A stretch of 64,000 nucleotides of DNA from positions 1,461,449 through 1,525,448 of the forward strand of contig NW_008705563.1 in NCBI RefSeq assembly GCF_000186865.1. Direction: 5' to 3'. A model generated the notes under the pieces. It ran no database searches. It was not told where the DNA came from and worked only from the letters and a program-made list of their open reading frames with translations. This stretch comes from Aureococcus anophagefferens. Lineage: Eukaryota; Sar; Pelagophyceae; Pelagomonadales; Pelagomonadaceae. Shown here piece by piece: positions 57,266 to 64,000 of the stretch. Both the position numbers and the translations under genes were made by a program. The number at the start of each line of letters is the position of its first letter. Within the stretch, counting starts at the first letter, position 1.

Positions 57266-58189
57266 TCAGCTTACGCCCTCGCCGACGCGCATGGCGTAGT
57301 ACCACGCGGGGTTGCCCATGGTCGGCCCCGACGCCCACAGGTCCGCGCGCCGCTTCGCGTACTCGTGCTTCAGCGCGCGGTTGTTCGTCTCGACCATGGC
57401 GACCATGTTCCGGAACAGCTCGTCGGACTCGCCGACCTCGCGCAGGAAGAGCGCGACGGCCTCGACGGTGCAGACGCGGCCGGTCTTGGACTGCGTCCGC
57501 GCGTAGACGGAGACGAGGTCCGTGTCGAGCTTGACGTGGGGCAGTTTGTTGCCGAGGAGGCGGTCGAGGTGGCGCGCCATCTTCCGCGCGAGCGTCCACG
57601 TCGCGTCGACGACGACGACGTAGAACGGGGCCCCGGCGGCCGCGCCGCGCGCGGGCACGGGCGCCGCGCCGTGCGCCGCGAAGAACGAGTCGACGGTCGC
57701 CGCGCCGTCGTCGGGGAAGAGCAGCAGGCAGCGCCGCTCGGCGCAGGGCGCGCGCAGGATGGCCCCCAGCCGCGCGTCGTCGCCGCGGCGGCCGTGCACG
57801 AAGACCTCGGCGTCGTCGGGCGCGACGGCCGCGAGGACCTTGGCGTCGTCGCCCGCGCAGTAGTACTCCTTGTGGTGCGTGTAGAGCACGAAGCGCACGT
57901 CGAGCCGGAAGCGCAGCGTTTCCAAGCGCGCGCAGATGCAGTGGCCGTCGCGCGCGTTGTGCCAGCATCGTTCGCAGCGGCCGCGGGCGGCCATGTCGCG
58001 CTCCTTCGCATCGACGATGGCCTCGACGCGCAGCGCCTCTTCCTGCGCCGTGAAGCGCTTCGTGTGGTGACGCTGCTTTTTTTGCTGCTTGCTCGACTGG
58101 TCATTTTTTGGCTGCTTGCTCGGCGGCTGCTGGCCATTTGTTGGCTGCTCGGCCGGCGGCCGCTGGTCGCCGCTGGGAGACGCGCACAT
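57266..58189 (-). CDS. DTW-domain protein (tRNA aminocarboxypropyltransferase-like)
   Basis: 307 aa. A Gln/Lys/Pro-rich N-terminus precedes a Cys-rich zinc site (RCERCWHNARDGHCICA, about residues 71-87), the strand FVLYTHHKEYY, LLLFPDDGA, the motif VVVDATWTLARKM (DTW-type) and KTGRVCTVEAVALFLRE. These are the signatures of the TDD superfamily, whose members add the acp group to uridine in tRNA (TapT/DTWD1/DTWD2) or to rRNA. SAM-dependent activity is inferred from family. ATG 58189 is first in frame. It is in tandem with SIAE on the minus strand (107 bp apart). Confidence 0.85.
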   Translation of the reverse strand: MCASPSGDQRPPAEQPTNGQQPPSKQPKNDQSSKQQKKQRHHTKRFTAQEEALRVEAIVDAKERDMAARGRCERCWHNARDGHCICARLETLRFRLDVRFVLYTHHKEYYCAGDDAKVLAAVAPDDAEVFVHGRRGDDARLGAILRAPCAERRCLLLFPDDGAATVDSFFAAHGAAPVPARGAAAGAPFYVVVVDATWTLARKMARHLDRLLGNKLPHVKLDTDLVSVYARTQSKTGRVCTVEAVALFLREVGESDELFRNMVAMVETNNRALKHEYAKRRADLWASGPTMGNPAWYYAMRVGEGVS

Positions 58190-58625
58190 CGCTCCCGCTG
58201 GAGTTGTACTTCACCACAGCACGGTGCCGTGATCGAAGTAGACGTTGAGTCATATGATACAAAGTATGCTATCTGCTACATCGTCTCAAGGGGATCTTCA
58301 AGTATTACTTGAAGATCCCCTTGGTCGTCTTTTGTTCGGAAAGCCCAAACAGAAGCGTCTGCCGCCGTCGCCACCTCGCACCCACCAGCCGCTCCGTGCA
58401 CCACCCGGCCTCCTCCTCTCCCCCGCTCCTCTCCTTCCTCTCCGCGCACCGCACCACCACCCGTGCACGTCGCGCACCGCAGCCCCTCGGCCGCCGTCCC
58501 ATCCCACCACCACATCGTCACCGGTGCCCGCCGCGCGCCGCCGCCGCAGCCCCTCGGCCGCCGCCCCACGCACCACCACCACCGCCTCTGCCTCGCAACC
58601 CATCACGCACCACCACCGCACCATC
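58190..58625. other. Intergenic region, 436 bp, divergent
   Basis: Upstream of the DTW gene (-) and the FG-GAP gene (+). It holds a 37-nt palindrome (separate entry), followed by a pyrimidine-rich C/A-biased stretch (58360-58620) with a short direct repeat, cgcagcccctcggccgccg, at about 58478 and 58546. The open frame through it has a Pro/Thr/His composition typical of non-coding C-rich DNA; I treat it as 5' leader. Confidence 0.45.
58287..58323. repeat. 37-nt near-perfect palindrome (hairpin)
   Basis: Left arm caaggggatcttcaagta, one central t, right arm tacttgaagatccccttg: 18 bp with no mismatch. It would fold as a long hairpin in RNA or a cruciform in DNA. It lies 98 bp upstream of the DTW start and 303 bp upstream of the FG-GAP start. 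Confidence 0.9.
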
Positions 58626-60866
58626 ATGGGCCTCTGCCGCGCGCTCGCCGCGCTCCTCGTCCTCGCCCTCGGCGCCGCGGCCTCCGAGGGCTTCTCCGAG
58701 GTCGCCAAACTCGTCGCGTCCGACGGCGCTGCGGCCGACCGCTTCGGAACCTCGATTTCGACGCATGGGGACCTGACCGTCGTCGGCGCGTTTCTCGACG
58801 ACGACGCCGGCTCCCAATCCGGTTCGGCCTACGTCTACCGCAGGTTAGATTCCATCTCCGCGTCCAGCGACGGCGTCGTGACCCACCTCGCGTCCCTCTC
58901 CTGCCTCGGCAACGACGCCTGCCCGAGCGCGTTCACCCTCGACGAGTCCGGCATCGCGTCCGAGGTCACGCCGTCGTCGACGTTCGGCTCCGACGGCACG
59001 GTCACGCTCGTCATGGACGTCGTCACGACGGGCAGCAGCTCCGAGCTCACCGGGACGCTCTCCGTCGGCGTGGACTGCATCGACTTCCAGCTCGCGGCCG
59101 GCTTCTGCCAGGAGGCCGATTCGGCGTCGTTGTGCGCGGAGCACTCGACCGTCACGCGGACGCTCGACCCGACGACGCTCGTCGAGGCGTGCCCCGGCAG
59201 CGCGGTCCAGGACGAGAACGGCATCATCACGCTCACGCTCGGCGTCACGATCGGCGTCGGCCACTCGGACCCCTTCGACGCGCTCGCGTCCTTCGAGCAC
59301 GAGGTGACGTACACCATCGACGTCGTGGACCAGGTCGCCATGTCCTCGTCCACGGCCGGCATCGACACGCAGACGGTCTCGGAGAGCCTCGACCTCGGCG
59401 TCGCCGCGCACCGCGTCGCCCTCGACTCGAGCCCCACGGCGCCCTGCGACATCTACTCCGCGTCCTCGAGCGCGACCATGGACGCGAACTCGCGCGTCTG
59501 CCTCATGCTCAACACGACGGACGAGGACTCGGAGTCCTACGTGGCATTCCTGAAAGATGCGACCGTGCGCAATCTCGACTCGGGCCTCGAGTACGCGCTC
59601 GTCTCGAACCGGAAATTCGGCCAGTCCGCCCCCGGCTACAAGTACGCCGGAGCCTGGCTCAACGACGCCCACGCGGACCTCGCGGAGCTGACCAAGGCTT
59701 ACCACGACTACTTCACGTTCTTCCTCCCTCCGGGGCTCCGCCCCGACGAGGGCGCCGCGGCGAACCTCGAAGTCCAAATGGTCGTCGAGTACCACCACGT
59801 CGACACCGGCGCGCGGAAGCTCCGCCGCGCGACGCGCGAGCTCCAAGCCGCCGCGAATGAAGACTCGGCGGTCCTCCAGCTCGGAGCCTCGAACCCGTCG
59901 CTCGCGGAGGAGGGCACGGCCGGCGTGGACCTCAAGCTCGAGCTCGACGGACTTCCCATGGACGACTACCTGGCCTCCGGCGACGTCGACGAGAGCCTCG
60001 TCGCGAGCACCGTGGACGCGGCCCGGGTCATCACGGGGGACCAGGTCGAGCTCACGGGCGTCGCCGCGTCCGCCGACGGCATCTTCGTGCAGATCCACGT
60101 CTCCGGCATCGACGACGCCGGCGCGCGCTCGGTCTCGGCCGCCGTCGCGGCGGACGTGACGTCGGGCAACTTCTACTTCCGCCTCGCGTCCAACGGCCTC
60201 GTCGTGAACACCGTGGTCCTCGCCGGCGACGTCGTCGCGTACGAGGAGGCCGCGGCCATCTCCGTCGTGGACCTCGAGGTCGAGAGCGCGATCGCGTTCG
60301 AGAACCTCGACGTCTCGGCGTTCAACGACGACGCGCGCGCGCGGCTCCAGTTCAAGAAGGCCATCGTCGCGTCCGTCGCCGACGTCACGAGCACGGACCA
60401 AGTCACGAACGTCCGCGCCGTCGAGGCGCGCCGCCGCAAGCTCGAGGCGGGCGCCCTCGTCGAATACACGGTCGTCGTCACGCAGACCCTGCGCGACGCC
60501 GGCGCCGACTACGCGGAGACCTACCTGTCCGAGTTCGTCGCCGGCGTCGCCGAGGCCGCCGACGACGGCCTCTTCGTCCAAGTCCTGCAGCAGGGTGGCC
60601 AAGTCTTCGCGGACGTCGCGGTGGACGTCGAGGCCACGTCCGCGGTCCTCGAAGCGACGACCGTCGCTGCCGAGGAGCGCTCCGAGGCCTCCTCCTCTTC
60701 CGATGACGGCACCGAGTCCGCGAGCGCGGACGTGCCCATGTTCATCGGCATCGCCGGCGTCGTCGTCCTCGCGGTCGGCCTCGCCGCGCTCTACAAGGCC
60801 CGCAAGACCAACGCGGCGGTGCCTCCCGTCGTCGAGGCCGAGACCGCCAAGGCCCCCGAAGTCTGA
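58626..60866 (+). CDS. Type I membrane protein with one FG-GAP-like repeat
   Basis: 746 aa. A signal peptide (MGLCRALAALLVLALGAAAS) is followed by one FG-GAP-like unit (residues about 25-75: KLVASDGAAADRFGTSIS, then FLDDD...GSAYVYR). A long ectodomain with few Cys follows (for example CIDFQLAAGFCQEADSASLC). One membrane helix sits near the end (MFIGIAGVVVLAVGLAALY, about 706-724) with a short basic tail. The ectodomain after the FG-GAP unit matches nothing I know. The codon order gives strong GC3 throughout. ATG 58626 is chosen because it begins the signal peptide. Confidence 0.75.
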   Translation: MGLCRALAALLVLALGAAASEGFSEVAKLVASDGAAADRFGTSISTHGDLTVVGAFLDDDAGSQSGSAYVYRRLDSISASSDGVVTHLASLSCLGNDACPSAFTLDESGIASEVTPSSTFGSDGTVTLVMDVVTTGSSSELTGTLSVGVDCIDFQLAAGFCQEADSASLCAEHSTVTRTLDPTTLVEACPGSAVQDENGIITLTLGVTIGVGHSDPFDALASFEHEVTYTIDVVDQVAMSSSTAGIDTQTVSESLDLGVAAHRVALDSSPTAPCDIYSASSSATMDANSRVCLMLNTTDEDSESYVAFLKDATVRNLDSGLEYALVSNRKFGQSAPGYKYAGAWLNDAHADLAELTKAYHDYFTFFLPPGLRPDEGAAANLEVQMVVEYHHVDTGARKLRRATRELQAAANEDSAVLQLGASNPSLAEEGTAGVDLKLELDGLPMDDYLASGDVDESLVASTVDAARVITGDQVELTGVAASADGIFVQIHVSGIDDAGARSVSAAVAADVTSGNFYFRLASNGLVVNTVVLAGDVVAYEEAAAISVVDLEVESAIAFENLDVSAFNDDARARLQFKKAIVASVADVTSTDQVTNVRAVEARRRKLEAGALVEYTVVVTQTLRDAGADYAETYLSEFVAGVAEAADDGLFVQVLQQGGQVFADVAVDVEATSAVLEATTVAAEERSEASSSSDDGTESASADVPMFIGIAGVVVLAVGLAALYKARKTNAAVPPVVEAETAKAPEV

Positions 60867-61370
60867 GCGCACCGCGCTCCCGCCGAGACCAGCACGCCCT
60901 CGCGTTGCAGTGCGGCTCCGCGAAAAAAGTCCCCACCAACCCGCCGAGACCAGCACGCCCCCGCGCGCAGTGCGGCTCCGCGCCTTTTTGCCCCGCCAAG
61001 TCCCCGCCTCCACAAGTCCCTCCGATTTCGAGCCCGACGCCGTCCCGACGACGCGCCGTCCGTAGCTCTCCCCCGAAAATAATACGCTCAAAGTCCGTCG
61101 GCGGTGTGCTAGTTCGGCAGCCATCGCGACCGTCATCCGCGGTGCACCCCCGGCCGGCGCCGGCGCAAAGCAGCCCGGCATGTCCGGCATGAACTAGCGC
61201 GCAAGGTCCACTAGGTCGTGAGGCGCTCGACCGTCGCGCGGCGAGCTCGTCCCGCAGGCGCCCGACCTCGTCGTCGGGCGCCGTGCGCGCCGGCGACAGC
61301 GTCCAGCCGGGCGTCGGGCTCTTGCATCGTGCCCACCCGCCAGAAGGGCAGCAGCCCCCGTAACGCAACG
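60867..61370. other. Intergenic region, 504 bp
   Basis: Contains the tandem repeat above. The middle (61060-61110) is less GC-rich (cgaaaataatacgctcaaag). The last 170 bp have open frames on both strands but no recognisable protein; they probably contain the next gene's promoter and leader. Confidence 0.4.
60878..60985. repeat. Two-unit tandem repeat downstream of FG-GAP gene
   Basis: Two copies, about 61 bp apart, of a unit starting cccgccgagaccagcacgcc and ending cagtgcggctccgcg. The units differ by a few bases and by the A-run versus T-run that follows. Located in the presumed 3' UTR. Confidence 0.8.
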
Positions 61371-62516
61371 ATGCCCGCGCGCGTCGCGCCGGAGGCCGCG
61401 GACCTGGCGTCCGTCGTCCAGACCGTCGTGGCGACGAGCAGGTGGCGGCGCGCCGTGCGCGGCTGCACGGAATTGGACACGGAGGGCCTGGGCGGCGAGG
61501 TGGGCCTGCGGCGGCGGCTCGTGGGCCTGGCGGCGGCCGTGACCCTGGCCATCTTCGTCGGCGAGCAGTTCGTCTGGGTGACGCCCTCGGGCAAGCCCAT
61601 CGGCCTCAAGTGGCTCATCTACCTCGGGACGTGGGCCGTCGTGTACACGCTGGCCTACGAGGCCGTCGCGTACGCGGCCGCGAGGTCCGTCGCACGCGAC
61701 GAGGCGCGGGGCGTCGACCTCAGCGACGACAGCAAGGACCTCGCGCGCTGCGCCGTGCTCATGCGCGCGTTGATCAACCCGCTGGGGCTCGTCGGGTGCG
61801 CGTCGTGGCTCGTCTTCGTCAAGGACAGCGACGAGGGCGAGATGCGCCGCGCGTGGCTGTGGGAGATCATCTCCTTCGTCAAGCACGTCGGCCCTGAGGC
61901 GGCGTTCCTGCTGGACGTCCACGTGCGGCCGCGGCCCATGCTCCACGTCGCCGACGCGGCGCTCGGCCTCGTCGTGCCCGCGACGTACGCGACGTTCCTC
62001 GTGGCCTACTACTACGCGGGCGGCACGAACTACGAGAACGAGCGCGTGCTCTACGCGTCCCTCGACGACCCGCCGACGATTTTGGCCGCAGGCGCGCTCT
62101 GGGTGCTGTCCGTGCCGTTCTGCGTCGCGATCCATCGCGGCTACATGGAGCTCGTCGTCAAGGGCAAGCAGCGGTCCGTCTTCGCGCTGTCGCGGGCCCA
62201 GATTGAGGACATCGAGGGCGACATCCTCGACGGCTTCCGCTCGACGCCCAAGGACGACATCCTCAACGGCTGGGACGCGACGTCTCCGCAGCCCGCGGAG
62301 GAGGCCAAGGCCGCGGACGACGCCGGCGGCGCGGCGGCCGGCGCCGCCGCCGCGGACGACGCCGAGGCACCGGCCGACGACGCCGAGGCACGGGCCGACG
62401 ACGCGGCGGCGGGCGACGCGGACGCGCCGGCCGCCGCGACGCCGACGGCCGCGGCGCCGCCGACCTTCGGCGACGGCACGCCGCACGGCGCCCAGCTTCC
62501 GCCGATCATTCGATGA
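61371..62516 (+). CDS. Multi-pass membrane protein, possibly FAR-17a/AIG1-like
   Basis: 381 aa with about six hydrophobic helices (LVGLAAAVTLAIFVGEQFVW; LIYLGTWAVVYTLAYEAVAY; ALINPLGLVGCASWLVFV; AALGLVVPATYATFLVAYYY; ILAAGALWVLSVPFCVAI). The arrangement FLLDVHVRPRPMLHVAD, then a YYYAGG loop, recalls the AIG1/FAR-17a and rolling-stone families (membrane hydrolases or unknown), but similarity is weak. The C-terminal 90 residues are soluble, with an Ala/Asp/Glu repeat (DDAEAPADDAEARADD) at about 320-345. ATG 61371 directly precedes the conserved-looking part. Confidence 0.6.
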   Translation: MPARVAPEAADLASVVQTVVATSRWRRAVRGCTELDTEGLGGEVGLRRRLVGLAAAVTLAIFVGEQFVWVTPSGKPIGLKWLIYLGTWAVVYTLAYEAVAYAAARSVARDEARGVDLSDDSKDLARCAVLMRALINPLGLVGCASWLVFVKDSDEGEMRRAWLWEIISFVKHVGPEAAFLLDVHVRPRPMLHVADAALGLVVPATYATFLVAYYYAGGTNYENERVLYASLDDPPTILAAGALWVLSVPFCVAIHRGYMELVVKGKQRSVFALSRAQIEDIEGDILDGFRSTPKDDILNGWDATSPQPAEEAKAADDAGGAAAGAAAADDAEAPADDAEARADDAAAGDADAPAAATPTAAAPPTFGDGTPHGAQLPPIIR

Positions 62517-62657
62517 TGGAGGTTTGGGTTGGCTTGGTTGTACATTCTCTTGTTTTTCAATTTACTTGCCTTCATGTTGAAGTCGTCCCATTTATGTTGC
62601 AGCAGAGCATGATTGATGGGCGCCCCGCGCGCTAGACTATGATCTAGCGCCCGAAGC
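62517..62657. promoter_or_regulatory. Intergenic region upstream of sulfatase
   Basis: 141 bp, distinctly AT-rich for this genome (ttcttgtttttcaatttact at 62546). It likely combines the 3' UTR of the membrane-protein gene and the sulfatase promoter. Confidence 0.35.
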
Positions 62658-64000
62658 ATGGGTCGCTTGAGCTTCTTGCTTGCAAGCGTCGCGCTGTCCG
62701 TGCCCGACAAGCCGCACATCGTCATCATGCTCGCGGACAATGTTGGGTGGGCGGTCGTGGAGTGGCATCGGCCGCCGGCGCTCCCGGCGCGCGAAATCAG
62801 CACGCCCAAGCTCGACGCGCTGCGGGCGTCGGGCCTGGAGCTGGACCGGCACTACACCTACAAATTCTGCTCGCCGTCGCGCTCGGCGCTCATGAGCGGC
62901 CGGCTGCCGGCGCACGTCAACGTCTACAACGACGACCCGGCGATGGCCGGCGCGGGCGCGCCGGCGCACATGCGGCTCATGCCCGCCATGTTGCGCGACG
63001 CCGGCTACCGGACCCACTTCGTCGGCAAGTGGCACCTGGGCATGGCGTCGAGGTCGCTGCAGACGCCCGCCGCGCGCGGCTTCGACACGTCGCTCGGGTA
63101 TTTCCACAGCACCAACAACTACTACGACGGCACGCGCGCCGAGGGCTGCGGCGACGCGGCGCACGCGGACCTCTGGGACGGCGACGGGCCCTCCCACCTG
63201 AACGGGACGGCCTACGAGGAGCTCGTCTTCCGGGACCGCGTCGTCGACGTCGTCGAGGCGCACGACGCGGCGCGGCCCCTGTTCATTTACTACGCCCTTC
63301 ACACCTCCTGCGTGGGCTACGACCCGGACGGCACGGCGGGCGGCGAGCGCGACTCGCTCCAGCCCGACCGGGCGTACTACGACAAATTTTCGTTCATCGA
63401 CGACGACGACCGGAGGGCGAACGTGGCGATGGTGGCGCTGATGGACGACGTCGCGGGCGACGTCGTCGGCGCTCTGCGGACCGCGGGGTTGTGGGCCAAG
63501 ACGTTGCTTTTATGGTCGTCGGACAACGGCGGCGCGGTGCACCTCGGCGGCGGCTCGAATACGTGGCCGCTCCGCGGCGGCTACTACAACAACTTCGAGG
63601 GCGGCGTCCGCGCGCCGGCCTTCCTCGCCGGCGGCGCGCTCCCGGAGGTGGCGCGGGGGAAGCTCCTCACGGAGTGGATCTACATCGCGGACTGGTACGC
63701 GACGTTCGCCCGCTTGGCCGGCGCGTCGCCCGACGACGGCGCGGTCCCGGCCGTCGACTCGCTCGACGTCTGGGACGCCATCGCGGGCGACGGCGCGTCG
63801 CCGCGCGTCGAGTGGGTCCAGACGCCGCTGGGGGAGAACGCGACGCGCGCGACGCACGGCGGCGACGCGTGCTATTTTTCCAAGCCCTACAAGCTCCTCG
63901 TGGGCTCCGTGCGCCAGAACGGCTGGCCGGGGCAGGTCCATCCGAACGTGTCCGTCGCCTGGGACTCCTTCGCGGACGTCCTCGACTGCGCCGCGGGCTG
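62658..64000 (+). CDS. Type I sulfatase (arylsulfatase-like), 3' end beyond the window
   Basis: First 447 codons, open to the window end. A hydrophobic N-terminus (MGRLSFLLASVALSV) is a short signal peptide. The metal site is HIVIMLADNVGW. The formylglycine motif FCSPSRSALMSGRLP (C-x-P-S-R) lies at about residue 70. GKWHLG, DNGG and the C-terminal-side LRGGYYNNFEGGVRAPAFLA are all classic. Closest overall to arylsulfatase B/I/J-type enzymes that remove sulfate from glycans. The Cys must be converted to formylglycine by SUMF1/FGE. The usual DD pair of the family (ADDxGW) reads ADNVGW here, one acidic ligand replaced by Asn. Confidence 0.88.
   Translation, partial: MGRLSFLLASVALSVPDKPHIVIMLADNVGWAVVEWHRPPALPAREISTPKLDALRASGLELDRHYTYKFCSPSRSALMSGRLPAHVNVYNDDPAMAGAGAPAHMRLMPAMLRDAGYRTHFVGKWHLGMASRSLQTPAARGFDTSLGYFHSTNNYYDGTRAEGCGDAAHADLWDGDGPSHLNGTAYEELVFRDRVVDVVEAHDAARPLFIYYALHTSCVGYDPDGTAGGERDSLQPDRAYYDKFSFIDDDDRRANVAMVALMDDVAGDVVGALRTAGLWAKTLLLWSSDNGGAVHLGGGSNTWPLRGGYYNNFEGGVRAPAFLAGGALPEVARGKLLTEWIYIADWYATFARLAGASPDDGAVPAVDSLDVWDAIAGDGASPRVEWVQTPLGENATRATHGGDACYFSKPYKLLVGSVRQNGWPGQVHPNVSVAWDSFADVLDCAAG

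Noticed and set aside
58245..58625. N-terminal extension of the FG-GAP protein
   Set aside because: The upstream frame runs through the palindrome and a C-rich leader. The signal peptide begins exactly at the ATG at 58626.

Overview
This is a nuclear segment of a GC-rich, gene-dense, intron-poor eukaryote. The best fit is a pelagophyte stramenopile close to Aureococcus anophagefferens. The reasons are the very high GC content, unusually long single-exon genes, typical protist protein fusions (MYND-RING-Sel1, RelA/SpoT-like-TPR, VCBS/REJ membrane proteins), and two 203-bp introner-type elements (35879-36081 and 44870-45072) that form introns. The organism assignment is inference; no organellar, viral or bacterial segment is seen.

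Layout. I call 29 protein genes with almost no free space; neighbours are mostly divergent pairs sharing a 100-460 bp upstream region, or convergent pairs whose ends nearly touch. 1-15.7 kb: EIPR1-like WD40 protein (-), kinesin-4-like motor (+), ankyrin protein (-), a 2339-aa NACHT-like ATPase with coiled coils (+), an importin-alpha-like ARM protein with an F-box-like N-terminus (+), and a BAR-like coiled-coil protein (-). 15.9-28.8 kb: 2-oxoglutarate/Fe(II) dioxygenase (+), TIMELESS (+), CXXC-MBD chromatin protein (+), a Cys-rich membrane protein (-), a Zn2Cys6 regulator (+), MYND-RING-Sel1 (-), a small membrane protein (+), ELM2-SANT (-), and another Cys-rich membrane protein (+). 29-39 kb: a 1935-aa PH-CUE-PDZ-W2-AP2 appendage chimera (+), a CH-domain/degenerate M20 peptidase fusion interrupted by introner copy 1 (-), an ankyrin protein (+), and a basic-tailed hypothetical (-). 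39.5-52.7 kb: RelA/SpoT-like-TPR protein (+), a secreted protein (-), and a 9-kb gene for a 23-repeat VCBS/REJ multi-pass protein carrying introner copy 2 (-). 52.9-64 kb: CD2BP2/U5-52K (+), HIBCH-like crotonase (-), sialate O-acetylesterase (-), DTW-domain protein (-), an FG-GAP membrane protein (+), a multi-pass protein (+), and a sulfatase cut by the window end (+).

There is no operon-like pathway. Themes are chromatin and replication (TIMELESS, CXXC-MBD, ELM2-SANT, Zn2Cys6), trafficking and cytoskeleton (EIPR1, kinesin, BAR, AP2-ear chimera, CH protein), and cell-surface or secreted proteins (VCBS/REJ, FG-GAP, Cys-rich membrane proteins, SIAE, sulfatase). The most interesting content is the introner pair, which on my reading leaves a 12-nt in-frame footprint after splicing, and several domain architectures that look new. 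Ordinary introns here are tiny (48-65 bp). Four apparent single-base frameshifts sit in two genes and may be consensus errors.
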